This document shows, one piece after another, positions 11,101-22,143 of a stretch of 64,000 nucleotides of DNA. Made by a program: the position numbers and the translations under genes. The notes under the pieces are model-generated. The model was not told where the DNA came from, searched no databases, and worked only from the letters and a program-made list of their open reading frames with translations. Position 1 is the first letter of the stretch, and every line of letters starts with the position of its first letter. The stretch comes from Cololabis saira. Its lineage: Eukaryota; Chordata; Actinopteri; Beloniformes; Belonidae. The stretch lies in assembly GCF_033807715.1 (NCBI RefSeq), contig NC_084598.1, forward strand, positions 47,000,187 to 47,064,186, in the 5' to 3' direction.

Positions 11101-14100
11101 TGGTTTGTGTTAGAATCAGCAGGTACGTTAGAACATGTTTCTCCTGGTGGTTTGTGTTAGTTAGAATCAGCAGGTATGTTAGAACATGTTTCTCCTGGTG
11201 GTTTGTGTTAGAATCAGCAGGTATGTTAGAACATGTTTCTCCTGGTGGTTTGTGTTAGTTAGAATCAGCAGGTATGTTAGAACATGTTTCTCCTGGTGGT
11301 TTGTGTTAGTTAGAATCAGCAGGTATGTTAGAACATGTTTCTCCTGGTGGTTTGTGTTAGAATCAGCAGGTATGTTAGAACATGTTTCTCCTGGTGGTTT
11401 GTGTTAGTTAGAATCAGAAGGTACGTTAGAACATGTTTCTCCTGGTGGTTTGTGTTAGAATCAGCAGGTATGTTAGAACATGTTTCTCCTGGTGGTTTGT
11501 GTTAGAATCAGCAGGTATGTTAGAACATGTTTCTCCTGGTGGTTTGTGTTAGAATCAGCAGGTACGTTAGAACATGTTTCTCCTGGTGGTTTGTGTTAGT
11601 TAGAATCAGCAGGTATGTTAGAACATGTTTCTCCTGGTGGTTTGTGTTAGAATCAGCAGGTATGTTAGAACATGTTTCTCCTGGTGGTTTGTGTTAGTTA
11701 GAATCAGCAGGTATGTTAGAACATGTTTCTCCTGGTGGTTTGTGTTAGTTAGAATCAGCAGGTATGTTAGAACATGTTTCTCCTGGTGGTTTGTGTTAGA
11801 ATCAGCAGGTACGTTAGAACATGTTTCTCCTGGTGGTTTGTGTTAGTTAGAATCAGCAGGTACGTTAGAACATGTTTCTCCTGGTGGTTTGTGTTAGAAT
11901 CAGCAGGTACGTTAGAACATGTTTCTCCTGGTGGTTTGTGTTAGAATCAGCAGGTATGTTAGAACATGTTTCTCCTGGTGGTTTGTGTTAGTTAGAATCA
12001 GCAGGTATGTTAGAACATGTTTCTCCTGGTGGTTTGTGTTAGAATCAGCAGGTATGTTAGAACATGTTTCTCCTGGTGGTTTGTGTTAGAATCAGCAGGT
12101 ATGTTAGAACATGTTTCTCCTGGTGGTTTGTGTTAGAATCAGCAGGTACGTTAGAACATGTTTCTCCTGGTGGTTTGTGTTAGAATCAGCAGGTATGTTA
12201 GAACATGTTTCTCCTGGTGGTTTGTGTTAGAATCAGCAGGTATGTTAGAACATGTTTCTCCTGGTGGTTTGTGTTAGAATCAGCAGGTACGTTAGAACAT
12301 GTTTCTCCTGGTGGTTTGTGTTAGTTAGAATCAGCAGGTACGTTAGAACATGTTTCTCCTGGTGGTTTGTGTTAGAATCAGCAGGTATGTTAGAACATGT
12401 TTCTCCTGGTGGTTTGTGTTAGAATCAGCAGGTACGTTAGAACATGTTTCTCCTGGTGGTTTGTGTTAGTTAGAATCAGCAGGTATGTTAGAACATGTTT
12501 CTCCTGGTGGTTTGTGTTAGAATCAGCAGGTATGTTAGAACATGTTTCTCCTGGTGGTTTGTGTTAGTTAGAATCAGCAGGTATGTTAGAACATGTTTCT
12601 CCTGGTGGTTTGTGTTAGTTAGAATCAGCAGGTATGTTAGAACATGTTTCTCCTGGTGGTTTGTGTTAGTTAGAATCAGCAGGTATGTTAGAACATGTTT
12701 CTCCTGGTGGTTTGTGTTAGTTAGAATCAGCAGGTACGTTAGAACATGTTTCTCCTGGTGGTTTGTGTTAGAATCAGCAGGTATGTTAGAACATGTTTCT
12801 CCTGGTGGTTTGTGTTAGTTAGAATCAGCAGGTATGTTAGAACATGTTTCTCCTGGTGGTTTGTGTTAGAATCAGCAGGTACGTTAGAACATGTTTCTCC
12901 TGGTGGTTTGTGTTAGAATCAGCAGGTATGTTAGAACATGTTTCTCCTGGTGGTTTGTGTTAGAATCAGCAGGTATGTTAGAACATGTTTCTCCTGGTGG
13001 TTTGTGTTAGTTAGAATCAGCAGGTACGTTAGAACATGTTTCTCCTGGTGGTTTGTGTTAGTTAGAATCAGCAGGTATGTTAGAACATGTTTCTCCTGGT
13101 GGTTTGTGTTAGAGTCAGCAGGTATGTTAGAACATGTTTCTCCTGGTGGTTTGTGTTAGAATCAGCAGGTATGTTAGAACATGTTTCTCCTGGTGGTTTG
13201 TGTTAGAATCAGCAGGTACGTTAGAACATGTTTCTCCTGGTGGTTTGTGTTAGAATCAGCAGGTATGTTAGAACATGTTTCTCCTGGTGGTTTGTGTTAG
13301 TTAGAATCAGCAGGTATGTTAGAACATGTTTCTCCTGGTGGTTTGTGTTAGAATCAGCAGGTACGTTAGAACATGTTTCTCCTGGTGGTTTGTGTTAGAA
13401 TCAGCAGGTATGTTAGAACATGTTTCTCCTGGTGGTTTGTGTTAGAATCAGCAGGTACGTTAGAACATGTTTCTCCTGGTGGTTTGTGTTAGAATCAGCA
13501 GGTACGTTAGAACATGTTTCTCCTGGTGGTTTGTGTTAGAATCAGCAGGTATGTTAGAACATGTTTCTCCTGGTGGTTTGTGTTAGAATCAGCAGGTATG
13601 TTAGAACATGTTTCTCCTGGTGGTTTGTGTTAGAATCAGCAGGTATGTTAGAACATGTTTCTCCTGGTGGTTTGTGTTAGAATCAGCAGGTATGTTAGAA
13701 CATGTTTCTCCTGGTGGTTTGTGTTAGAATCAGCAGGTATGTTAGAACATGTTTCTCCTGGTGGTTTGTGTTAGAATCAGCAGGTACGTTAGAACATGTT
13801 TCTCCTGGTGGTTTGTGTTAGTTAGAATCAGCAGGTATGTTAGAACATGTTTCTCCTGGTGGTTTGTGTTAGTTAGAATCAGCAGGTATGTTAGAACATG
13901 TTTCTCCTGGTGGTTTGTGTTAGAATCAGCAGGTACGTTAGAACATGTTTCTCCTGGTGGTTTGTGTTAGTTAGAATCAGCAGGTATGTTAGAACATGTT
14001 TCTCCTGGTGGTTTGTGTTAGAATCAGCAGGTATGTTAGAACATGTTTCTCCTGGTGGTTTGTGTTAGAATCAGCAGGTACGTTAGAACATGTTTCTCCT

Positions 14101-17100
14101 GGTGGTTTGTGTTAGTTAGAATCAGCAGGTATGTTAGAACATGTTTCTCCTGGTGGTTTGTGTTAGAATCAGCAGGTACGTTAGAACATGTTTCTCCTGG
14201 TGGTTTGTGTTAGAATCAGCAGGTATGTTAGAACATGTTTCTCCTGGTGGTTTGTGTTAGAATCAGCAGGTACGTTAGAACATGTTTCTCCTGGTGGTTT
14301 GTGTTAGTTAGAATCAGCAGGTACGTTAGAACATGTTTCTCCTGGTGGTTTGTGTTAGTTAGAATCAGCAGGTACGTTAGAACATGTTTCTCCTGGTGGT
14401 TTGTGTTAGTTAGAATCAGCAGGTATGTTAGAACATGTTTCTCCTGGTGGTTTGTGTTAGAATCAGCAGGTATGTTAGAACATGTTTCTCCTGGTGGTTT
14501 GTGTTAGAATCAGCAGGTACGTTAGAACATGTTTCTCCTGGTGGTTTGTGTTAGTTAGAATCAGCAGGTATGTTAGAACATGTTTCTCCTGGTGGTTTGT
14601 GTTAGAATCAGCAGGTACGTTAGAACATGTTTCTCCTGGTGGTTTGTGTTAGAATCAGCAGGTACGTTAGAACATGTTTCTCCTGGTGGTTTGTGTTAGT
14701 TAGAATCAGCAGGTATGTTAGAACATGTTTCTCCTGGTGGTTTGTGTTAGAATCAGCAGGTATGTTAGAACATGTTTCTCCTGGTGGTTTGTGTTAGAAT
14801 CAGCAGGTATGTTAGAACATGTTTCTCCTGGTGGTTTGTGTTAGAATCAGCAGGTATGTTAGAACATGTTTCTCCTGGTGGTTTGTGTTAGAATCAGCAG
14901 GTATGTTAGAACATGTTTCTCCTGGTGGTTTGTGTTAGAGTCAGCAGGTATGTTAGAACATGTTTCTCCTGGTGGTTTGTGTTAGTTAGAATCAGCAGGT
15001 ATGTTAGAACATGTTTCTCCTGGTGGTTTGTGTTAGTTAGAATCAGCAGGTACGTTAGAACATGTTTCTCCTGGTGGTTTGTGTTAGAATCAGCAGGTAT
15101 GTTAGAACATGTTTCTCCTGGTGGTTTGTGTTAGAATCAGCAGGTATGTTAGAACATGTTTCTCCTGGTGGTTTGTGTTAGAATCAGCAGGTACGTTAGA
15201 ACATGTTTCTCCTGGTGGTTTGTGTTAGAATCAGCAGGTACGTTAGAACATGTTTCTCCTGGTGGTTTGTGTTAGAGTCAGCAGGTACGTTAGAACATGT
15301 TTCTCCTGGTGGTTTGTGTTAGAATCAGCAGGTATGTTAGAACATGTTTCTCCTGGTGGTTTGTGTTAGAGTCAGCAGGTATGTTAGAACATGTTTCTCC
15401 TGGTGGTTTGTGTTAGAATCAGCAGGTATGTTAGAACATGTTTCTCCTGGTGGTTTGTGTTAGAATCAGCAGGTATGTTAGAACATGTTTCTCCTGGTGG
15501 TTTGTGTTAGAATCAGCAGGTATGTTAGAACATGTTTCTCCTGGTGGTTTGTGTTAGTTAGAATCAGCAGGTACGTTAGAACATGTTTCTCCTGGTGGTT
15601 TGTGTTAGAATCAGCAGGTATGTTAGAACATGTTTCTCCTGGTGGTTTGTGTTAGAGTCAGCAGGTATGTTAGAACATGTTTCTCCTGGTGGTTTGTGTT
15701 AGAGTCAGCAGGTACGTTAGAACATGTTTCTCCTGGTGGTTTGTGTTAGTTAGAATCAGCAGGTATGTTAGAACATGTTTCTCCTGGTGGTTTGTGTTAG
15801 AATCAGCAGGTATGTTAGAACATGTTTCTCCTGGTGGTTTGTGTTAGAATCAGCAGGTACGTTAGAACATGTTTCTCCTGGTGGTTTGTGTTAGAATCAG
15901 CAGGTATGTTAGAACATGTTTCTCCTGGTGGTTTGTGTTAGAATCAGCAGGTACGTTAGAACATGTTTCTCCTGGTGGTTTGTGTTAGAATCAGCAGGTA
16001 TGTTAGAACATGTTTCTCCTGGTGGTTTGTGTTAGTTAGAGTCAGCAGGTACGTTAGAACATGTTTCTCCTGGTGGTTTGTGTTAGAATCAGCAGGTATG
16101 TTAGAACATGTTTCTCCTGGTGGTTTGTGTTAGAATCAGCAGGTACGTTAGAACATGTTTCTCCTGGTGGTTTGTGTTAGAATCAGCAGGTATGTTAGAA
16201 CATGTTTCTCCTGGTGGTTTGTGTTAGTTAGAATCAGCAGGTATGTTAGAACATGTTTCTCCTGGTGGTTTGTGTTAGAATCAGCAGGTATGTTAGAACA
16301 TGTTTCTCCTGGTGGTTTGTGTTAGTTAGAATCAGCAGGTATGTTAGAACATGTTTCTCCTGGTGGTTTGTGTTAGAATCAGCAGGTATGTTAGAACATG
16401 TTTCTCCTGGTGGTTTGTGTTAGAATCAGCAGGTACGTTAGAACATGTTTCTCCTGGTGGTTTGTGTTAGTTAGAATCAGCAGGTACGTTAGAACATGTT
16501 TCTCCTGGTGGTTTGTGTTAGTTAGAATCAGCAGGTATGTTAGAACATGTTTCTCCTGGTGGTTTGTGTTAGAATCAGCAGGTACGTTAGAACATGTTTC
16601 TCCTGGTGGTTTGTGTTAGAATCAGCAGGTATGTTAGAACATGTTTCTCCTGGTGGTTTGTGTTAGAATCAGCAGGTATGTTAGAACATGTTTCTCCTGG
16701 TGGTTTGTGTTAGTTAGAATCAGCAGGTACGTTAGAACATGTTTCTCCTGGTGGTTTGTGTTAGAATCAGCAGGTACGTTAGAACATGTTTCTCCTGGTG
16801 GTTTGTGTTAGAATCAGCAGGTATGTTAGAACATGTTTCTCCTGGTGGTTTGTGTTAGAATCAGCAGGTATGTTAGAACATGTTTCTCCTGGTGGTTTGT
16901 GTTAGAATCAGCAGGTATGTTAGAACATGTTTCTCCTGGTGGTTTGTGTTAGAATCAGCAGGTACGTTAGAACATGTTTCTCCTGGTGGTTTGTGTTAGA
17001 ATCAGCAGGTACGTTAGAACATGTTTCTCCTGGTGGTTTGTGTTAGTTAGAATCAGCAGGTATGTTAGAACATGTTTCTCCTGGTGGTTTGTGTTAGTTA

Positions 17101-18395
17101 GAATCAGCAGGTATGTTAGAACATGTTTCTCCTGGTGGTTTGTGTTAGAATCAGCAGGTACGTTAGAACATGTTTCTCCTGGTGGTTTGTGTTAGAATCA
17201 GCAGGTATGTTAGAACATGTTTCTCCTGGTGGTTTGTGTTAGAATCAGCAGGTACGTTAGAACATGTTTCTCCTGGTGGTTTGTGTTAGTTAGAATCAGC
17301 AGGTACGTTAGAACATGTTTCTCCTGGTGGTTTGTGTTAGTTAGAATCAGCAGGTATGTTAGAACATGTTTCTCCTGGTGGTTTGTGTTAGAATCAGTTA
17401 GAATCAGCAGGTACGTTAGAACATGTTTCTCCTGGTGGTTTGTGTTAGAATCAGCAGGTATGTTAGAACATGTTTCTCCTGGTGGTTTGTGTTAGTTAGA
17501 ATCAGCAGGTACGTTAGAACATGTTTCTCCTGGTGGTTTGTGTTAGAATCAGCAGGTACGTTAGAACATGTTTCTCCTGGTGGTTTGTGTTAGAATCAGC
17601 AGGTATGTTAGAACATGTTTCTCCTGGTGGTTTGTGTTAGAATCAGCAGGTATGTTAGAACATGTTTCTCCTGGTGGTTTGTGTTAGTTAGAATCAGCAG
17701 GTACGTTAGAACATGTTTCTCCTGGTGGTTTGTGTTAGAATCAGCAGGTACGTTAGAACATGTTTCTCCTGGTGGTTTGTGTTAGAATCAGCAGGTATGT
17801 TAGAACATGTTTCTCCTGGTGGTTTGTGTTAGTTAGAATCAGCAGGTATGTTAGAACATGTTTCTCCTGGTGGTTTGTGTTAGAATCAGCAGGTATGTTA
17901 GAACATGTTTCTCCTGGTGGTTTGTGTTAGAATCAGCAGGTACGTTAGAACATGTTTCTCCTGGTGGTTTGTGTTAGTTAGAGTCAGCAGGTATGTTAGA
18001 ACATGTTTCTCCTGGTGGTTTGTGTTAGTTAGAATCAGCAGGTATGTTAGAACATGTTTCTCCTGGTGGTTTGTGTTAGTTAGAATCAGCAGGTATGTTA
18101 GAACATGTTTCTCCTGGTGGTTTGTGTTAGAATCAGCAGGTATGTTAGAACATGTTTCTCCTGGTGGTTTGTGTTAGAATCAGCAGGTATGTTAGAACAT
18201 GTTTCTCCTGGTGGTTTGTGTTAGTTAGAATCAGCAGGTACGTTAGAACATGTTTCTCCTGGTGGTTTGTGTTAGAGTCAGCAGGTATGTTAGAACATGT
18301 TTCTCCTGGTGGTTTGTGTTAGAATCAGCAGGTATGTTAGAACATGTTTCTCCTGGTGGTTTGTGTTAGTTAGAATCAGCAGGTATGTTAGAACA
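8165..18395. repeat. 47/51-bp satellite array, main block
   Basis: About 10 kb of the 47/51-bp satellite, entered through the same junction and running to 18395, where the last unit breaks off after gttagaacaa. Long (51-bp) and short (47-bp) units are mixed. A short-long-long-short run recurs many times (for example from 9152, 9446, 9736, 10461, 11186 and 11625). One unit near 17393-17405 carries an extra ttagaatcag. I see no gene. All frames of 73-107 codons here are made of the repeat. Confidence 0.96.
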
Positions 18396-19449
18396 ACAAA
18401 GAAGAAAACACATCCAATAAGTTCCATAATGAAGACCCGTTTTCAGATTGAAACTTACTTAAATGCAGGTAATGAACAAACAAAAGGAAACGGAGCACAA
18501 GCCGACCCCCGGGAGAAACAGCTGATACAACAGGTGGAGATTAAACAACAGAATCATCACCAACTTTCTACCTTTGCATCTCCGCTGAACCACGCTGGTG
18601 AAAACTCACCACCAGGTGGCAGTAAAGACCATTTACTGTCATTTACAGAGGGCTTCACAGGCTCAGACTTTGCTTCCGGTATGGATGCACATGAATCCTT
18701 TATCAGATCCTCCTGGAGCAGAGCCGTGTTGGACAGCGGCTTCAGGAAGCCCAGCCCTTCCACCCAGCCCCCCAGTCTCGCGCTCAGCACGCCGATTTCC
18801 CCCAGTGTCCAGCCGCGGTACTGCAACAGAAAACCCCGGTTTCCCCCAGTGTCCAGCCGCGGTACTGCAACAGAAAACCCCATGCGGCCCAGAAAGCTTT
18901 TTTCCCACAGACCGCAATAGTAAAAGATCGTCCTCTAAAACTGTTCACAGGAAACCTCCAGCTGTAATCACCGCACATTACTAATCTTTGTATTCTATAT
19001 TTTTAAGTCATGGACTTTATATCCGTCAAAAATGTTTTATAACGGCCAGAAAAGTCAAAGAAAAGTCTCTTTCTGGGCGTGACGTCACGGCCGTGTCCGT
19101 GCCATTGATGTGCCCCAGAGCATCATGGGAGGTGACTCAACTGAGCATGCTCTATGGGCCCGTGTACCAGGAAGTAAACCAGGAAGTCAGAGATTTTTTC
19201 GGCGGATGCGCTGGCTGAGCAGAATGCATTGAAATGAATGGGCGGCCATTTTTGGCACAGTATCCAGTTCTATAATAGATCCATGCTTCCACCCTGTGCA
19301 TGAATCCTTTATCAGATCCTCTTGGAGCAGAGCCGTGTTGGACAGGAAGCCCAGCCCTTCCACCCTGTGCACGGGAGGAAACGTGACAACACGCACGGTT
19401 ACCTGATCAATCATTTCAGTGGAAGCAGTTCACTCCTGGAAGTGTTCAG
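18396..19449. other. Spacer with old dispersed repeats, no gene recognised
   Basis: This is unique-looking sequence to the right of the satellite. It contains a 44-bp unit repeated almost twice at 18796-18881. It also contains a direct repeat of about 45-60 bp (starting catgaatcctttatcagatc) at 18688 and again at 19302, which suggests two fragments of one dispersed repeat. Frames of 60-130 codons overlap on both strands here and resemble no family I know. Confidence 0.6.
18796..18881. repeat. 44-bp tandem duplication
   Basis: The segment beginning tttcccccagtgtccagccg occurs twice head to tail, at 18796 and 18840, with no difference until the last bases. Confidence 0.85.
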
Positions 19450-20108
19450 TCTTGAATACATTAGACAGAAATTATCAAGATCTATTGGTATTATTTACAA
19501 AACAAGGGATCTGTTGGACAAAAATGTTAGCACATATTGTATTTCTCTCTTATAAAGTCATACATGCATTACAGTGTGGGGATTTGGGGAAACACATACA
19601 GAACTTATATAGACCTTATAGTTAAACTCCAGAAACGAGTTATAAGAATAATAAATAAAGTTTCTTATCGCGATACTACTAATACATTATTCATAGAGTC
19701 AGGCAGATTAAAATTCATAAATATTGTTTATTTAAGAACATTAGAAATAATATTTCAAGTTAAGAATAAAAGCCTTCCTACTTGTATTCAACATTTCTTA
19801 AGATTAAAAGAAACTAATTATAATTTAAGAAGGCTATGGGTGTTTGAAACATGTTATGTGACTAATGTTAAATACGAATGGACTTTGTGATGAACTGAAA
19901 TGATGTAGATCTTTTCTTATATCTTCTAATCTAATCTTTTCCCATTGTAATTAGTAGTCGACACTGTGGTAAATTATTTTAATATTCTAGTTTTTTCTGT
20001 GTTACTAGCATGTATAATTCTATACGTTACAGTTATGTATGTTTTTAAATGTACATAGTCGTGTACGGAGTGATGGCTAATGGGATCCTGATAAATAAAC
20101 TAATAAAC
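19450..20108 (+). pseudogene. Non-LTR retrotransposon (LINE) 3' end, reverse transcriptase C-terminus
   Basis: The plus-strand translation, broken by a frame change near 19550, reads like the end of a LINE reverse transcriptase. There is a region with SRSIGIIYKTRDLLDK, then the longest open piece (19537-19890, 117 residues), which contains VWGNTY-like and LQKRVIRIIN motifs followed by TNTLFIESGRLKF. This arrangement is typical of the L2/CR1/I group of LINEs in fish. The element ends with an A-rich tail (gataaataaactaataaac) after gggatcctg, as expected for a LINE 3' end. It is 5'-truncated and inactive. The exact clade is uncertain. Confidence 0.75.
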
Positions 20109-20598
20109 AAATCTCCAACGTTACAGTGTCTGATCACTCCTGATCATTTATAGTCTTTTTTCTTCTTCTTTTCTCTTTTTAATCGATGTTGTGTGCACTG
20201 TGAAGGTGACCTTGAGTTCCCTGAAAAGCACCTTAAATAAATGTAACGTACTGTCTGAAAAACCTGCTGGACGAGATGGAACAGAGTCCAGAGGACGGTT
20301 GGTTCGTTTCACTTCAGAAAAGTATGAAAGCGACACCGGATCAAACCCATTAAACCCAGTAGAAGCTGCAGGAGGAGAACATGCGTGGAGGGGGCAGTAG
20401 TATTAATATTTAACCTAACAGAAGCCACTCATCATTGAAATACTGCAGAAAGGGATGTGGATTGTGACAGGTTATTTAGAACTTTAGAAGATGTATTTGT
20501 GACGGACGGAGCTGGTTCCAGTGCATCGACCGCTGGAGACGGATGAGTTTTCCTTTTCTACATCAGCCGAGACTCCGGGTTGGAGCGACGCCACCGCC
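20109..20598. other. Intergenic, nothing recognised
   Basis: I see no coding region, RNA gene or tandem repeat here. Two overlapping frames of about 62-69 codons at 20148-20400 have no recognisable motif. Confidence 0.5.
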
Positions 20599-20720
20599 AG
20601 GGCCGTTGCTAGGAATTCTGGGCCCCCTTAGAGAATATTGCCGTGGACACTTTTGTTTTTATTGCTATAACAACAACAAATCTAACAAAACTTTTTTTGT
20701 TGTTTTTGGCTCCTGAAATG
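20599..20720. mobile_element. Possible hAT element end
   Basis: The sequence starting cagggccgttgctaggaatt resembles the terminal sequence of a hAT family whose ends start CAGGG/CAGAG. It also resembles the end of the hAT at 52627 (cagaggcgattctaggg). No matching right end or target duplication is visible before the 10-bp array, so the call is weak. Confidence 0.3.
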
Positions 20721-21400
20721 TAGGGTTGCCACCCGTCCCGTAAAATACGGAATTGTCCTTTATTTGAGAAAAAAATGTTGCGTCCCGTATTGAACTAATA
20801 CGGGACGCGATTTGTCCCGTATTTTCATTAACTTTTACACCATATTCTAGTTGAATTATTGAAATAAATTAACTTTTACACCATATTCTAGTTGAATTAT
20901 TGAAATAAATTAACTTTTACACCATATTCTAGTTGAATTATTGAAATAAATTAACTTTTACACCATATTCTAGTTGAATTATTGAAATAAATTAACTTTT
21001 ACACCATATTCTAGTTGAATTATTGAAATAAATTAACTTTTACACCATATTCTAGTTGAGTTATTGAAATAAATTAACTTTTACACCATATTCTAGTTGA
21101 GTTATTGAAATAAATTAACTTCTACACCATATTCTTCACCTGTATATTCTACGTCTGGGCTGATGTTACATACGTAGCATAGGAGGATATTTCAGTTGCT
21201 AGCATGGTTGTCTGTCTCTACAGTCATGAAAGTTCAATGCTATTAAAGCTCTTTAAACTTTAAATCAAAGCATTTTGTTTTTCATATAAAATAAACACAT
21301 TTTTATTCAGTTTAGAAGTTTTAGGGCTTTTTTTTTTTGGCTCCTGCGCTGCTGAAATCAGGGCGTCCCTTATTTCTATTTGTGAAAGGTGGAAACCCTA
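20721..21400. mobile_element. Small hAT-like element with 8-bp target duplication
   Basis: The left end is tagggttgccacc. The right end, reverse complemented, is tagggtttccacc, giving a short terminal inverted repeat. The flanks ctgaaatg (20713-20720) and ctcaaatg (21401-21408) match at 7 of 8 bases, the length made by hAT transposases. The interior has no transposase and contains a 41-bp minisatellite. It is non-autonomous and old enough for the target duplication to have mutated once. Confidence 0.75.
20827..21134. repeat. 41-bp minisatellite inside the hAT-like element
   Basis: Seven full copies and one partial copy of a 41-bp unit (attaacttttacaccatatt, then ctagttgaat) lie in the left half of the element. 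Copies are nearly identical, with a late gaatta/gagtta change, so the expansion is recent relative to the element ends. Confidence 0.95.
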
Positions 21401-21408
21401 CTCAAATG

Positions 21409-22140
21409 TCGCACTAACACATCTTTACAAGACCACATTGAACACATCATGATAACGTAACAATCCACTGCAGACAGAGACAGTCACATAGCAACGTTAT
21501 TAGTAACGTTCAGTTAGCCACTTTTTTGATTCCTGACTGGTCCAGTTCTGAGTGTAGCCCAGCCGGGTGAAGCTAGTAGCTGCAGCTGCAGCTCATCAAG
21601 GTAAGATAATAGTTTCAACTGCATTGCACACTCTAGCCCACTTTTACTCTCACCATTCCTGGAGAAGAACAGTTTTATGTCCTGGGCCCCTGCTCTGCTG
21701 CTCTTATTTCCTTTTCTAACCTTTTCTGGTGCCCGGATTTGTGCTTTTTGGGGGGCATGACAGCTTTCCACCATCTAGCTGCTGCACATCTAGTCCAGCT
21801 GTGCTGTCCATGGATCTATAATATTAACCGTGCTCTCACGTTAGCGCAGCGCTGCTCACTCCACAGAGCTGGTGGACCAAACCATTTTTAAGAAGGGAAG
21901 GGGCAAAGGGAATTATCAAAGTGATTTAAATGAGATAATATTGTGTGACTGGTGGCTCTGTTTGAATATGGATTCATTAGTATGAGTATATATTGTGTAT
22001 TATGTATGCATAATAATTTTTTCATAGGTCACTGGTTACCTGGAGAGAAATCGCAGAGAAACTCAGACCCTGGAATTGTAGGATTTTCTGAGAAAAATGA
22101 TGTTGAACATAAGAGTAAACAACTTATAATGATGTTGTAA
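21409..22140. other. Spacer with a possible minus-strand transposase N-terminus fragment
   Basis: The minus-strand frame 21514-21774 (86 codons) has a basic stretch and a QDIKLFFSRN motif. This loosely recalls the N-termini of hAT-type transposases of the zinc-finger MYM group. No downstream transposase domain is present and the assignment is weak. Nothing else is recognisable before the 10-bp array starts. Confidence 0.3.
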
Positions 22141-22143
22141 ATC

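Noticed and set aside
9736..11910. 725-bp higher-order repeat in the 47/51-bp array
   Set aside because: Similar frames recur at 9736, 10461 and 11186, but reading the units one by one shows different long/short and C/T order, so the equal spacing is coincidental.
2316..18363. Repeated 73-107 codon frames MFLLVVCVRISRY...
   Set aside because: They follow directly from consecutive 51-bp satellite units and end as soon as 47-bp units shift the frame.
1..18395. CRISPR array
   Set aside because: Repeats are head to tail without variable spacers, no cas genes are present, and the DNA is vertebrate.
18297..18984. Overlapping frames of 108-207 codons at the satellite edge
   Set aside because: They begin in the satellite or overlap on both strands, lack recognisable domains and include a 44-bp tandem duplication. 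I see no support for a gene.
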